Notes: a model not told the origin generated them from the sequence alone. A stretch of DNA of 64,000 nucleotides from Pseudomonas viridiflava (GCF_900585905.1 NZ_UTVH01000053.1:186001-250000), one strand, 5' to 3'; shown: positions 10,047 to 20,600, numbered from the stretch's first letter. Made by a program: numbers and translations.

Positions 10047-11246
10047 ATGAGCGAGAGCGCTTTCTCCAATCGCATCGTGCAAAACCTGCTCGACACCGAT
10101 CTGTACAAGCTGTCCATGATGCAGGCCGTGCTGCATAACTACCCCAACGTCGACGTCGAGTGGGAGTTTCGCTGCCGCAACGGCGAGGACCTGCGGCCTT
10201 ATCTGGCCGATATCGAAAAGGAAATCGCCAGCCTCTGTGAGTTGTCGCTGGGGGCGCCGGAGCTGGCGTTCCTGGAGCGCATCAATTTCATGAAACCGGA
10301 CTTTCTCAGGTTCCTGGGGCTGTTCCGGTTCAACACCCGCTACATCAAAACGTCCATCGAGGACGATCAGCTGTGCATTCGCCTGCAAGGGCCCTGGCTG
10401 CACGTCATCCTGTTCGAGGTGCCGGTGCTGGCGATTGTCAGCGAAGTGCGCAATCGCCATCGCCATCCTGACACCCTCCTCGGCCAGGCCAGGGATCAGC
10501 TGTACCGCAAGTTCGACTGGCTGACCGCCAACGCCCACGCTGACGAACTGGCACAGCTGAAGGTCGCCGACTTCGGCACCCGTCGACGCTTTTCGTACCG
10601 GGTGCAGGAAGAAGTGGTCGACGTGCTGAAAAAGGATTTTCCCGGCCAGTTCGTCGGCACCAGCAATGTGCAACTGGCCTGCAAGAACGGTCTCAAGCCC
10701 TTGGGCACCATGGCCCACGAATGGATCATGGCGCACCAGCAACTGGGTCCGCGGCTGATCGACAGCCAGATTGCCGCGCTCGATTGCTGGGTCCATGAAT
10801 ACCGCGGGCTGCTGGGCATCGCCCTGACCGACTGCATCACCACCAACGCCTTTCTGCGCGACTTCGATCTGTACTTCGCCAAGCTGTTCGATGGCCTGCG
10901 TCACGATTCCGGTGACCCGGTACAGTGGGCTGAAAAATGCATCGCGCATTACCAGAAAATCGGCATCGACCCGATGACCAAGACGCTGGTGTTCTCGGAC
11001 GGGCTGACGTTACCCAAGGCGCTGGAAATATTTCGTGCATTACGTGGTCGCATCAATGTCAGCTTCGGTATTGGCACCAACCTCACGGCCGATATTCCCG
11101 GCGTTGAACCCATGAGCATCGTGCTGAAGATGACGGCTTGCGCCGGTCAGCCTGTCGCAAAGATTTCCGACGAACCCGGCAAGACCCAATGCAAGGACCC
11201 CAATTTCGTGTCCTACCTGCGCCACGTGTTCAAGGTCGGTGAGTGA
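10047..11246 (+). CDS. pncB: Nicotinate phosphoribosyltransferase PncB
   Basis: 399 residues from ATG 10047 ([30 protein letters not shown]). It converts nicotinate plus PRPP to nicotinate mononucleotide in the Preiss-Handler NAD salvage route, driven by ATP. The [12 protein letters not shown] opening, DFGTRRRFS, and [12 protein letters not shown] (His224, the equivalent of the autophosphorylated histidine of enterobacterial enzymes) are diagnostic. HDSGDP and SFGIGTNLT form the phosphoribosyl-binding region. nadE follows 68 bp downstream on the same strand, pairing the first and last steps of the pathway. Confidence 0.95.
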   Translation: MSESAFSNRIVQNLLDTDLYKLSMMQAVLHNYPNVDVEWEFRCRNGEDLRPYLADIEKEIASLCELSLGAPELAFLERINFMKPDFLRFLGLFRFNTRYIKTSIEDDQLCIRLQGPWLHVILFEVPVLAIVSEVRNRHRHPDTLLGQARDQLYRKFDWLTANAHADELAQLKVADFGTRRRFSYRVQEEVVDVLKKDFPGQFVGTSNVQLACKNGLKPLGTMAHEWIMAHQQLGPRLIDSQIAALDCWVHEYRGLLGIALTDCITTNAFLRDFDLYFAKLFDGLRHDSGDPVQWAEKCIAHYQKIGIDPMTKTLVFSDGLTLPKALEIFRALRGRINVSFGIGTNLTADIPGVEPMSIVLKMTACAGQPVAKISDEPGKTQCKDPNFVSYLRHVFKVGE

Positions 11247-11314
11247 ATCGACCGTTGCCGCAACGGATTATTCAGGTCTTCACTGAAGACTGCCTCAACC
11301 AGAAGGAGTCAATC

Positions 11315-12142
11315 ATGCAAGGTGTACAGTTGCAGATCGCCCAGGCGCTCAAGGTGCAACCCCCTTTCGCCGATGACCACGCACTTCAGGCCGAAGTCGC
11401 GCGACGCATCGTCTTCATTCAGGACTGCCTGACCCATGCCCGGCTGAAAACCCTGGTTCTGGGTATCAGCGGCGGCGTCGATTCGACCACTGCAGCGTGC
11501 ATGGCCCAGCGCGCAGTCGCAGAACTGCGCAGCAGCACCGGCGATGACAGCTACCGGTTCATCGCTGTGCGCCTGCCTTATCTGGTACAACACGACGAGC
11601 ACGATGCACAGACCGCGCTGGACTTCATCAAGCCGGACGTTTGCCACACCGTGAATATCGGCGCGGCCGTGAAAGGGCTGGCAGGCGAGATCAGCGCGTT
11701 CGAAGGCAAATCGGCCAACGCCGTTGACTTTGTTCTGGGCAACACCAAGGCGCGCATGCGCATGGTCGCTCAATACACGGTGGCCGGTGCCGAACAGGGC
11801 CTGGTCATCGGTACGGATCACGCGGCTGAAGCGGTCATGGGGTTTTTCACCAAATTCGGCGACGGTGCCTGCGACCTGGCGCCGTTGAGTGGGCTGGTGA
11901 AAAACCAGGTCCGCGCCATCGCCCGTCATTTCGGTGCGCCGCAGTCGCTGGTGGAAAAAGTGCCCACCGCCGACCTCGAAGACCTCACCCCCGGCAAGCC
12001 GGACGAGGCGTCCCACGGGGTGACCTACGCGCAAATTGATGCCTTCCTGCACGGCGAACCGGTCAGCGAAGAGGCGTTCAAGATTATTTGTGACACCTAC
12101 AGCAAGACCCAGCACAAGCGGGAATTGCCGTACGCGCCTTGA
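11315..12142 (+). CDS. nadE: Ammonia-dependent NAD synthetase NadE
   Basis: 275 residues from ATG 11315, preceded by AAGGAG 6 bases upstream; an in-frame ATG at 11243 lacks a site and would give an atypical extension. It amidates deamido-NAD to NAD using ATP and ammonia. The ATP pyrophosphatase P-loop is ISGGVDSTT, and [26 protein letters not shown] is the NadE substrate loop. At 275 residues it has no glutaminase domain, so it is the short NH3-dependent type. It is probably cotranscribed with pncB. Confidence 0.95.
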   Translation: MQGVQLQIAQALKVQPPFADDHALQAEVARRIVFIQDCLTHARLKTLVLGISGGVDSTTAACMAQRAVAELRSSTGDDSYRFIAVRLPYLVQHDEHDAQTALDFIKPDVCHTVNIGAAVKGLAGEISAFEGKSANAVDFVLGNTKARMRMVAQYTVAGAEQGLVIGTDHAAEAVMGFFTKFGDGACDLAPLSGLVKNQVRAIARHFGAPQSLVEKVPTADLEDLTPGKPDEASHGVTYAQIDAFLHGEPVSEEAFKIICDTYSKTQHKRELPYAP

Positions 12143-12568
12143 TGCTTTCTGCTTTCTGCTTTTTGCGCTTGCGCGTCTGCTGGCGCTTTGTGTCAATTGC
12201 ACCTTGGTGCTGCTGGATTCAGGTTTCGCCCTGACGGTCGACCCCCTTTGTTTCGGCAAAGGGGGGGAAACCATTTTTCGCTGACGTCCGGCCCCTGCTT
12301 CGCAGGGGTTCCTTCGCTCCGGCACCGTGGTGTGGGCACGCGCCGACGGGCCATCCATGGCCCAACGGCGCTCGCTCGACATCCATGCCGAGCGACCCAC
12401 ACCACGGCACCTCCACTCAGTCTCCCGACGCTCGATTCGCGGCGTGACTGACATCTCGACACGGAGCGCGCACCTGTGGGAGCGCGCTTGCCCACGATAG
12501 CGTTCTGTCAGGCGAAGGATATGTCTGGCTTGAAGCCGCAGTCGCGCCACCTAGGCCGAACGCCTGTA
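12143..12568. other. Convergent nadE/azu gap with hairpins and an inverted-repeat element
   Basis: 426 bp. A strong hairpin at 12242-12265 (CCCCCTTTG, loop TTTCGG, CAAAGGGGG) is followed by GGAAACCATTTTT. A second hairpin, CCCCTGC/GCAGGGG, is at 12292-12308. Twelve-bp inverted repeats CCGTGGTGTGGG lie at 12325-12336 and 12396-12407 around an inner GGGCCAT/ATGGCCC dyad. A half REP GTGGGAGCGCGCTTGCCCAC is at 12477-12495. No gene is visible. The block resembles a dispersed intergenic element of Pseudomonas genomes (recollection, not tested). Confidence 0.6.
12242..12278 (+). terminator. Probable terminator of pncB-nadE
   Basis: A nine-base-pair stem (12242-12250 with 12257-12265) with a TTTCGG loop is followed by a G-run and then ATTTTT near 12273-12278. 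It sits 100 bp after the nadE stop. The T-tract is displaced, so strength is uncertain. Confidence 0.45.
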
Positions 12569-13015
12569 TCACTTCAGCGTCACACTCCCCTTCATCATGC
12601 TGATATGCCCCGGAAACGAGCAGAAAAACTCGTATTGCTCCTTCGGATCCAACTTGGCGACATCGAAAGTTACAGAATCCTTTTCCCCGGCGCCGATGAT
12701 CTTGGTGAAGGCAATAACCCGCTCATCCCCCTCCTTCAAATAGCTTTTATCAATGCCAGCGCTCAACCCGTCCGTGGCTACCGCCGAGGCATCCGCCTGC
12801 TTGCTCAGTACCCAGTTATGGCCCATGACATTCTTCGGCAGGTTACCGGAGTGAGTAAGGTTAACGGTGAAGGTCTTGCAGCTCTTGTCGATCTCGATGG
12901 CCTTGGTGTTGAAGGACATCTGGTCGGTGGAGTCCACGGTGGTGCTGCACTCGGCGGCGAGCAGATTGCCGCTGGCAAGTGTCAGCAGGGATAAAGCAAC
13001 AAGCTTTCGAATCAT
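12569..13015 (-). CDS. azu: Azurin precursor (blue copper protein)
   Basis: 148 residues. The signal peptide [20 protein letters not shown] is followed by a 128-residue mature protein starting AECSTTVDS. In mature numbering the disulfide Cys3-Cys26 and the type-1 copper ligands are all present: His46 in MGHNW, and Cys112, His117 and Met121 in [12 protein letters not shown]. It is a periplasmic electron carrier, donating to denitrification or peroxidase systems in pseudomonads. It is a single-gene unit converging on nadE, with a GGAG-type site before the ATG. No ANR box was recognised upstream. Confidence 0.97.
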   Translation of the reverse strand: MIRKLVALSLLTLASGNLLAAECSTTVDSTDQMSFNTKAIEIDKSCKTFTVNLTHSGNLPKNVMGHNWVLSKQADASAVATDGLSAGIDKSYLKEGDERVIAFTKIIGAGEKDSVTFDVAKLDPKEQYEFFCSFPGHISMMKGSVTLK

Positions 13016-13409
13016 GGGTAATCTCCGGAACAGAAAATTTTTTCAGCGTACGACAAAGATTGCCTGATATGACCAACGGTTCCAATCACCTGCGGCAATC
13101 AGGCTCAGCAGGCAAATGGCTATCAGCCCCATCGAGACAATCTACAAGCACGCACACAAGGCCCGGGCGATGATCGTGCATCGCCACTTATCAGGACAAG
13201 CGCCATGCCCCTCGACCCTTTCTTTCGCAGTTTGCTCGCCGCGTATGCCTGCGGCGCCAGCGGTTGTCATACCGACAGGTAATGTCAGGTAATGGACGAA
13301 AAATGCTCCGCTTGAATTAAACCTTCGGACATCTACGCACACACGCCGTGTGCCCGGCCCCGTTCTCAGGCAGAATAGGCGCATTTACTGCCTGATATGA
13401 GGATTGCCC
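13016..13409. other. 394-bp gap between azu and a small gene
   Basis: A divergent spacer that must hold the azurin promoter on one strand and that of the 64-residue protein on the other. A 25-codon frame at 13205-13282 with an AGGA upstream is visible but unsupported. No palindromic repeat cluster was found. Confidence 0.5.
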
Positions 13410-13604
13410 ATGGCCAAACCTAATTACTCCTTCGCCAAACGCCAAAGAGACTTAGCCAAAGAGCAGAAGAAAGAGGAAAAGCTGCAGCGCAAGAACGCAG
13501 CTCTGGCTGAGACGCCTGCCGAAGGCGAGACCGAAGCGACCGAAAACGCTGACGAGACCACCTCGGTCGAACCGACCAGCACCGATGAAAAGCCAGCGAA
13601 CTGA
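13410..13604 (+). CDS. Small charged conserved-type hypothetical protein
   Basis: 64 residues, ATG 13410 preceded by GAGGA. The N-terminal half is strongly basic and helical-looking (AKPNYSFAKRQRDLAKEQKKEEKLQRK); the C-terminal half is acidic and rich in Glu, Thr, Ala and Pro, without cysteine or a membrane segment. The architecture, basic helix then disordered acidic tail, suggests a small nucleic-acid- or protein-binding protein, but no function can be given. Similar short MAKPNYSFAKRQRD... proteins occur widely in pseudomonads as I recall. It is followed directly by a tandem repeat array. Confidence 0.7.
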   Translation: MAKPNYSFAKRQRDLAKEQKKEEKLQRKNAALAETPAEGETEATENADETTSVEPTSTDEKPAN

Positions 13605-13639
13605 TCACATCGCGGCACAGCCAAGCTCAATCCCTGCGA

Positions 13640-14116
13640 GGGAGCGAGCTTGCTCGCGAAAGCGGCATGACAACCGCCAAAGCTCCAGCAAATTCACTGC
13701 CCCCTTCGCAAGCAAGCTTGCTCCCACCGCTTGAACGGCCCACTGCACTGCCCACAGAACTACTCTTTGTGGGAGCGAGCTTGCTCGCGAAAGCGGCACG
13801 ACAACCGCCAAAGCTCCAGCAAATTCACTGCCCCCTTCGCAAGCAAGCTTGCTCCCACCGCTTGAACGGCCCACTGCACTGCCCACAGAACTACTCTTTG
13901 TGGGAGCGAGCTTGCTCGCGAAAGCGGCATGACAACCGCCAAAGCTCCAGCAGATTCACTGCCCCCTTCGCAAGCGAGCTTGCTCCCACCCCTTGAACGG
14001 CCCACTGCACTGCTCGCAGAACTACTCTCTGCGGGAGCGAGCTTGCTCGCGAAAGGCATGACAACCGCCAAAGCTCCAGCAGATTCACTGCCCCCTTTCG
14101 CCAGCCAGCTTGCGCC
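13640..14116. repeat. Tandem array of 131-bp BIME-like units (3.6 copies)
   Basis: Units start at 13640, 13771, 13902 and 14033, exactly 131 bp apart, each opening with GGGAGCGAGCTTGCTCGCGA. Within each unit the inverted partner TTCGCAAGCAAGCTTGCTCCC lies about 65 bp later, so one unit is a pair of opposed REP-like palindromes plus spacers. Units differ by only a few bases. The last is truncated near 14116, just before the 3' end of the transglutaminase gene. Confidence 0.93.
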
Positions 14117-14136
14117 TGCAAAGAGAACCCTGATGC

Positions 14137-15030
14137 CTAGGCATCAATCGGCATCACAGTCACCCGCACCTCCGGGTCATGGCTGCCGCCCCCGAGAATC
14201 ACCCCGCGCAGCGGTGACACATCTGAAAAATCCCGACCCCAGGCCAGGCTGATGTGCTCAAGCGCAGGCTGAACGTTGTTGGTCGGATCGAAATCGACCC
14301 AGCCCAACGCCGGACAAAAGACTGACACCCACGCATGTGATGCATCGGCGCCGATCAGGCGTGGCTGCCCAGGCGGCGGCTGGGTCAGCAGATAGCCGCT
14401 GATGTAGCGCGCCGACAGGCCTCGGGAGCGCAGGCAGGCGAGCATCAGGTGGGCAAAGTCCTGACAGACACCACGTCGCCGCTCCAGCACTTGCACCAGC
14501 GGGGTCGCCACCTGTGTCGCCTCGGCATCGAAGGTGAATTCGCTGAAGATTTTCTCCATCAGCGCCTGCGCGCACAGCAGCAAGGGCCTGCCCGGAGCGA
14601 AGCACTCTGCGGAAAAATCCACGAACGACTGCTTGAGATGCACATAAGGCGATTCAAAGCGGTAGCGACAGGCTTCGAGAATATCCGCTGGCAAAGGCTG
14701 CGCGTTGTAGGTCAAGGCGCTGCGCGTCGCGTCCCACGCTGGCGAATGGTTGAAATCCAGGAGCGGACGTTGCAGCACTTCGATCTGCAGCCTCGCATTG
14801 ACCTGCAGCTCGTCGTGGGGCCGTTCGAAGGCCAGGCGGGTCAACGGGTTGCCGAACACGTCGAACTCATCCCGGCGCATGGTCGGGATCGGACTGATCA
14901 GCAGTTGCTGTTCCGTACAGCGCTGCCAGGGGCTGGGCCGCGGCCACAAATGTGCCAGCTGCTGGGCGAGCGACACCGGGCTGTCGTACTTGTAATGAGT
15001 ATCGTGAAAAATCCGGTAATGCGCGCTCAT
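14137..15030 (-). CDS. Transglutaminase-like (cysteine protease fold) protein of amidoligase operon
   Basis: 297 residues. An N-terminal beta-rich bacterial transglutaminase-associated domain (about 1-150) precedes a transglutaminase-like core. The apparent triad is Cys189 in RRGVCQDFAH, His232 in DASHAW and Asp248 in DFDPTNN. No signal peptide is present, so it should be cytoplasmic. Such proteins may hydrolyse or transfer amide bonds. It overlaps the ATP-grasp gene upstream by one base and is the last gene of a three-gene operon. Family context (Iyer and colleagues' amidoligase analysis) predicts peptide synthesis or modification; the substrate is unknown. Confidence 0.85.
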   Translation of the reverse strand: MSAHYRIFHDTHYKYDSPVSLAQQLAHLWPRPSPWQRCTEQQLLISPIPTMRRDEFDVFGNPLTRLAFERPHDELQVNARLQIEVLQRPLLDFNHSPAWDATRSALTYNAQPLPADILEACRYRFESPYVHLKQSFVDFSAECFAPGRPLLLCAQALMEKIFSEFTFDAEATQVATPLVQVLERRRGVCQDFAHLMLACLRSRGLSARYISGYLLTQPPPGQPRLIGADASHAWVSVFCPALGWVDFDPTNNVQPALEHISLAWGRDFSDVSPLRGVILGGGSHDPEVRVTVMPIDA

Positions 15031-17573
15031 CAGACCGACACCGTACGCTGACTGACATCGTCGACATGGGCAAAATGGCGCAAGGCCAGGCGATCAGACA
15101 CCAGCCCGCTGGCGTCGCCGATGCCTTGCAATAAGTCAGCGAGGCCATCAAGGGCCGCGCGCAGGCCGCTCTCGCCGAACAGCGGGTTCTCCAGACAGCC
15201 CAGGTCGAAACTTGAGAGCTTGCGCACCAGCGTGACGAGGCTGGCATCCCGAGGCGCGCCGAAATCCTCGTTCAGGCGATTGAGGGAGCGGCTGACCAGT
15301 TTCAGCTGAAACAGCACCGCGTGCGGATTCTGGTCATCCAGCAGCAACAGGTCGAGCACCGGGATCAGTTGCGGCACTGCCAGATAGCGCGAGCGGTAGG
15401 TGATGCTGCTGTTGCCCAGTTCCAGCAGCCATTCCAGCCCGGCCTGCTCCTGGGCCGCCGAGCCGCGCAGAAATGCCGCCAGGCTGGTACTGAGAAACTT
15501 CAGGCGCTCGATGCGGCGGCCAATCATCAGAAAACGCCAGCCTTCATCGCGAGTCATGTCATCCAGGGCAAAGCCGGACAGCGCTGCCAGCGACATCACG
15601 AGGCGGTTGAGAAAATCCAGCAGCTCGCCAAAACCCGGTTCTTCGCTCTCCAGGCTCTGGGCCTCGCGCTGCAGCTCCACCAGCGCCTGCCAGTTTTCCC
15701 GGGACAACTTGCCGCGCACCTGCGAGGCGGCCCACTGCAGCCGCTGCAGATTGGCGCGCAGGCTCGACGGCCACTCCTCGCCCAGCAAACCGGCGAGCAG
15801 GCGTTCGGGCAGCTCGCCCTCTTCTGCGTCGGGCACCAAGAGCAGGTTTTCGCCCAGCGCGACGGCAGCGTCCAGCGCGACCGGGTCGTCGCCATCGACA
15901 TAACGCGCCAGCATGATGCGCAGCAGCCGCGCGCTGTTATCGCAGCGCTCGCAGTAACGCCCGAACCAGAACAGGTTTTCCACCACCCGCGATGGCAGAT
16001 AGGGGTCGCGGCGGATCAAATCATGGGTACCCAGAGTGCGCTGGCTTTTCCACGGTTCACCGCTTTGTGACAGATCGCCCAATACCCAGGTGTCCTTGCT
16101 GGCCCCGCCGCGTTGCATCGACACCACCTCGGCATCGGCATCGGCGGCCACCCGGGTCAAACCACCCGGCAGGACGCGATAACCCTCGGCGCTGGCCACC
16201 GCATACACACGCATGCCAATAGCCCGCGGCTGCAACTGGGCGCCATCGGCCTGCCAGACCGGCGCGTGGGACAACTGCGCCAGCTCCTGGGCCACGTAAG
16301 CGTAAGGCCGCGCCTGCATGCGCGACGCCAGAGCCTGACGCTGCGCTGTGCTGAGGTCCCGACCGAACACCGGGGGAAAACTCTGCGACGCAAAGGCAGG
16401 CTTGATCAGCAGCTCCGGCAGCTTCTCCAGCGCCTGGGCCAGCACCGGTGGTTCGCCACACCACCAGGTGGCAATCGACGGCAGAATCAAATCTTCGTCG
16501 AACAGGTGCCGACAGATTTTCGGCAGGAAGCCCAGCAGCCCCGGCGACTCAAGCACCCCGCTGCCCAGCGCGTTGGCCACCAGCACCCGGCCCTGGCGCA
16601 CGGCCTCCAGCAAGCCGGGCACGCCCAGTGCAGAATCAGTGCGCAGCTCAAGGGGGTCGCAAAAGTCATCATCCAGACGACGCATGATCGCGTGGACCCG
16701 GCGCAGGCCGCTCAGGGTCTTGAGGTAGACCGTGGCGTCGCGAACCGTCAGGTCGCCGCCTTCCACCAATGGATAACCCAGCTGACGCGCCAGGTACAGG
16801 TGCTCGAAATAGCTCTCGTTGAAACGCCCGGGCGTCAGCAGCACCACCAGCGGCGTACCGTTGCTGGCAGGCGCCTGACGCGCCAGCGTGGCCTGCAAGG
16901 CGCGAAAGAACCCGGACAGATGCTGCACCCGCAGATCACGGTAGGTATCCGGAAAGGCCCGTGCCACGATTTGCCGGTTCTCCAGCGCATAACCGGCCCC
17001 CGAGGGCGCCTGGGTGCGGTCCGCAGTTACCCACCAGCGGCCATCGGGCGTGCGCGCCAGATCCGCCGCGTACAGGTGCAGAAAGGTGCCCTCGGGCGGC
17101 ACGACCGCCTGGCAAGGCCAGAGAAAGTTGGTGTGGCCAAACACCAGTTCAGCCGGTAGCAGGCCATTGGCGATCAGTGTCTGCGGACCGTACAGATCGG
17201 CCAGCACGGCGTTGAGCAGGCGCACGCGCTGAGCGATGCCAGCCGCCACCTGCTGCCATTCCTGCGCCGGTATCACGTGGGGGAGCAGGTCCAGCTCCCA
17301 TGGCCGGTCAGCGCCTTTGGGATCGGCATAGACGTTGTACGTCACGCCATTTTCCTGGATCTGCCGGGTCAGTAAAGCCTGGCGCTGAAGCAACTGGGCG
17401 GGCGTGCTGCGTTGCAGATGTTCGTACAGGCGCTGCCAATGCGGCCGGACAACGCCAGCCGCATCGAGCATTTCATGATAAGTCCCCGGAAACTGCGGGT
17501 AGCGGTCAAGCAAGTCGGGCATGGAAGGCTCGGCAGAGACTGAATGAGTCACAAGGGTGCGACCGGATGTCAT
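15030..17573 (-). CDS. Circularly permuted ATP-grasp ligase fused to alpha-E domain
   Basis: 847 residues if started at 17573; an internal ATG at 17522 (MPDLLDRYPQFPGTYHEML) gives 830 and is equally plausible, since neither has a clear Shine-Dalgarno. About residues 70-500 match the circularly permuted ATP-grasp family (VVLLTPGRFNESYFEHLYLA, EGGDLTVRDATVYLKTLSG, LVANALGSGVLES). From about 515 to the end is the alpha-helical alpha-E domain, opening LPSRVVENLFWFGRYCERCDN with its conserved Glu-Arg motif. It is predicted to form amide bonds using ATP. It sits between two transglutaminase-domain genes in one operon. Confidence 0.85.
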   Translation of the reverse strand: MTSGRTLVTHSVSAEPSMPDLLDRYPQFPGTYHEMLDAAGVVRPHWQRLYEHLQRSTPAQLLQRQALLTRQIQENGVTYNVYADPKGADRPWELDLLPHVIPAQEWQQVAAGIAQRVRLLNAVLADLYGPQTLIANGLLPAELVFGHTNFLWPCQAVVPPEGTFLHLYAADLARTPDGRWWVTADRTQAPSGAGYALENRQIVARAFPDTYRDLRVQHLSGFFRALQATLARQAPASNGTPLVVLLTPGRFNESYFEHLYLARQLGYPLVEGGDLTVRDATVYLKTLSGLRRVHAIMRRLDDDFCDPLELRTDSALGVPGLLEAVRQGRVLVANALGSGVLESPGLLGFLPKICRHLFDEDLILPSIATWWCGEPPVLAQALEKLPELLIKPAFASQSFPPVFGRDLSTAQRQALASRMQARPYAYVAQELAQLSHAPVWQADGAQLQPRAIGMRVYAVASAEGYRVLPGGLTRVAADADAEVVSMQRGGASKDTWVLGDLSQSGEPWKSQRTLGTHDLIRRDPYLPSRVVENLFWFGRYCERCDNSARLLRIMLARYVDGDDPVALDAAVALGENLLLVPDAEEGELPERLLAGLLGEEWPSSLRANLQRLQWAASQVRGKLSRENWQALVELQREAQSLESEEPGFGELLDFLNRLVMSLAALSGFALDDMTRDEGWRFLMIGRRIERLKFLSTSLAAFLRGSAAQEQAGLEWLLELGNSSITYRSRYLAVPQLIPVLDLLLLDDQNPHAVLFQLKLVSRSLNRLNEDFGAPRDASLVTLVRKLSSFDLGCLENPLFGESGLRAALDGLADLLQGIGDASGLVSDRLALRHFAHVDDVSQRTVSV

Positions 17574-17609
17574 CCAGGGCGTGGCTGATATCCGGCTGGC
17601 GACGTTGTT

Positions 17610-20600
17610 CTAATTATGCAGACGCAAATCCAGGGTCATCGGCAGCTCATCGTTGCGGCTCAGCGCTGGCACATCCAGTTTGCCGGGGCTGTGGCCGATG
17701 CGGAAAAACCGCGCCAGACGGCGGCTCTCCGCCTCGTTCGCGTTGACCGGCAAGGTCTCGTAGTTGCGCCCGCCGGGATGGGCGACATGGTATTCGCAGC
17801 CGCCCAGCGAGCGATGCATCCAGGTATCCACCAGGTCAAAGACCAGCGGCGCGTGCACGCCGATGGTCGGTTGCAGGCAATTGGCTGGCTGCCAGGCGCG
17901 ATAACGCACCCCGGCGACGAACTCGCCCACCCGGCCAGTCGGCTGCAGCGGTACTGCGATGCCGTTACAGGTCAGTCCATAACGTGTCGGCGGCAGGCCA
18001 TTAATCTTGACCTGCAGGCGCTCCAGCGACGAGTCGACATAGCGCACCGCGCCCCCGGCAGAGCCCTCCTCGCCCAATACGTGCCAGGGTTCCAGCGCCT
18101 GACGCAACTCCAGCTCGATACCCTTGACCGCGTAATCCCCCACCTTGGGGAAACGAAACTCCAGATGCGCGGCAAACCATTGTGCATCCAGCTCATAGCC
18201 CGCCGCGTTGAGTTCAGTGATGACGTCGGCGAAATCCTGCTCGATGAAGTGCGGCAGCATGAAGCGATCATGCAGCTGCGTGCCCCAGCGTGCCAGCTTG
18301 GCCGGGGCATAAGGCTCGCGCCAGAAGCGCGCGACCAGCGCCCGCAGCAGCAACTGCTGCGCCAGGCTCATGCGCGCATGGGGCGGCATCTCGAACGCGC
18401 GCAGCTCCAGCAGGCCCAGACGCCCGGTGGCGCCGTCAGGGGAATACAGCTTGTCGATGCAGAACTCGGCGCGGTGGGTATTACCGGTGACGTCGATCAG
18501 CAGGTTGCGCAGCAGGCGGTCGACCACCCAGGGAGCAACCTCTTCGCCCGGCGCAGGCATCTGCGCGAAGGCAATTTCCAGCTCGTACAGCGAATCATTG
18601 CGCGCCTCATCGACCCGTGGCGCCTGAGAGGTCGGGCCGATGAACAGCCCGGAAAACAGATACGACAACGACGGGTGATTGTGCCAGTAGCTGAGCAGGC
18701 TGCGCAGCAGATCCGGGCGCCGCAGGAACGGCGAGTCCGCGGGCGTGGCGCCACCCATGACAAAATGATTGCCGCCACCAGTGCCGGTGTGGCGACCGTC
18801 AATCATGAATTTCTCGGTGGTCAGGCGCGTCAGGCGTGCCTGCTCGTAGAGAAACTCGGTGCGCTCCACCAGTTCGCTCCAGGAGGAGGATGGCTGCACG
18901 TTGACTTCGATGACACCAGGATCCGGCGTGATGCGAAAGTTGGCCAGGCGCGGGTCGGCGGGCGGCTCATAGCCTTCCAGCAATACCGGGCAGTTCAACG
19001 CCTGGGCGCTGTCCTCGATGGCCGTCACCAGCTCCAGATAATGTTCGAGTTTTTCCAGCGGCGGCATGAATACATAGAGGCGCCCGTCCCGGGCCTCGGC
19101 ACACAGCGCCGTGCGCGTCAGCCAGTCGGCGGACTCATCCACCCCGGGTTCGCGTTCGGTACTGGCATCCTCTTGCTGGCTCAGACCTGCCAACTGTGAC
19201 TGGATCTGCTCGCTGCCCGGCAGCGCGGGGAACTCCTGATTCAGGTCGGCCGGGTGAATAAAGGGGTATTCTGCCGCCTTGACCCATGGTTGCGAGGCCA
19301 GCGGCAAGCGGTAACCCAGCGCCGAGTCGCCCGGCACCAGTCGGCAATGCTCGTCGCGCAGGTACCAGCGCCCGCTCTGCCAGCCATCACCGGCGCCACT
19401 GCGTGCCAGCGGCAGCACCTGGCCAATGACCTTGTCCAGCCCTTGGGCGAAAACCTTGCGCAGCCGAGCCCGCTCCATTTCGTCGCCCAGCCGCGAATCC
19501 TCGGCACTGACGTTGCCCGGCAGCGCACCTTCACGCCACAGGTAATAGAAATTGTCTTCGTAAGCAGGGAAGACAAAGCGCGTCGGCACCTGCAGCCGCT
19601 CGGCGACATTGGCCAGAAACTGGCCCGCCATTGCGCCGGTGGCGCCGTAGTCGCGGGTTTCTTCGGCAATCAGCGCATTGTTGCGCCACACCGGCTGCCC
19701 GTCCTTGCGCCAGAAACAGTTAAGCGACCAGCGTGGCAACTGTTCACCGGGATACCACTTGCCCTGACCGAAGTGCACGATCCCCAGCGGCGCATAGTGG
19801 TCGCGCATGCGCTTGAACAACTCGACCGACAGCGCGCGTTTTTTCGGGCCCAGCGCGGCAGTGTTCCACTCGGCACCGTCGCGATCATCGATAGACACGA
19901 ACGTGGGCTCGCCACCCATGGTCAGGCGCACGTCCTCACGGGCAAGGTCAGTATCGATCTTATGGCCCAGCGCCTGGATCTGCTGCCACTGCTCATCGCT
20001 GTAAGGCTGGGTGACGCGCGGCGCCTCCCAGATTCGCTGCACCGACATTTCATGGCTGAACACCGTTTCGCACGGTTCGACCAACCCGCTGATGGGCGCC
20101 GCCGAGGAAGGCTCGGGGCTGCACGCCAGCGGAATATGCCCTTCACCGGCGAACAAGCCTGACGTCGCATCCAGCCCGACCCAGCCTGCCCCCGGCAGAT
20201 ACACCTCACACCAGGCATGCAGATCAGTGAAATCGACCTCGGTGCCCGAAGGCCCATCCAGAGCCTTCACATCCGCCTTGAGCTGGATCAGATAGCCAGA
20301 CACAAAACGCGCCGCCATGCCCAGGTGGCGCAGCAACTGCACCAGCAACCACGCCGAATCGCGACACGAGCCGGAGCTGTTCTCAAGGGTAAATTCCGGC
20401 GTCTGCACGCCGGGCTCCATGCGGATCAGGTAGGCGATGTCCTGACTCAGACGCTGGTTGAGGCCCACGAGGAAATCAATCGCCGGCAGCGGCGTGCGAT
20501 CAATGCTGTCCAGATAGGCCGAAAACCGCGGCGTCAGCGGCAAGGTCTCAAGGTACGGCGCAAGCTCGCGTTGCTCCTCACTGGCGTAGAGAAACGGAAT

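Noticed and set aside
11309..12550. 413-codon minus-strand frame opposite nadE
   Set aside because: Antisense of nadE running into the hairpin element; the sense strand encodes the NadE P-loop and substrate loop.
13205..13282. 25-residue open frame (MPLDPFFRSLLAAYA...)
   Set aside because: It has AGGA upstream and a plausible start, but is very short with no neighbour or domain support; possibly a remnant of a longer gene.
13640..14116. CRISPR array
   Set aside because: Repeat units are 131 bp, contiguous and nearly identical, consisting of opposed REP palindromes rather than short repeats with variable spacers.
17616..19199. Long + strand open frame (527 codons) opposite the amidoligase gene
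   Set aside because: It is the antisense shadow of a high-GC gene: no Shine-Dalgarno, no recognisable domain, and the opposite strand encodes conserved transglutaminase/DUF2126 motifs.
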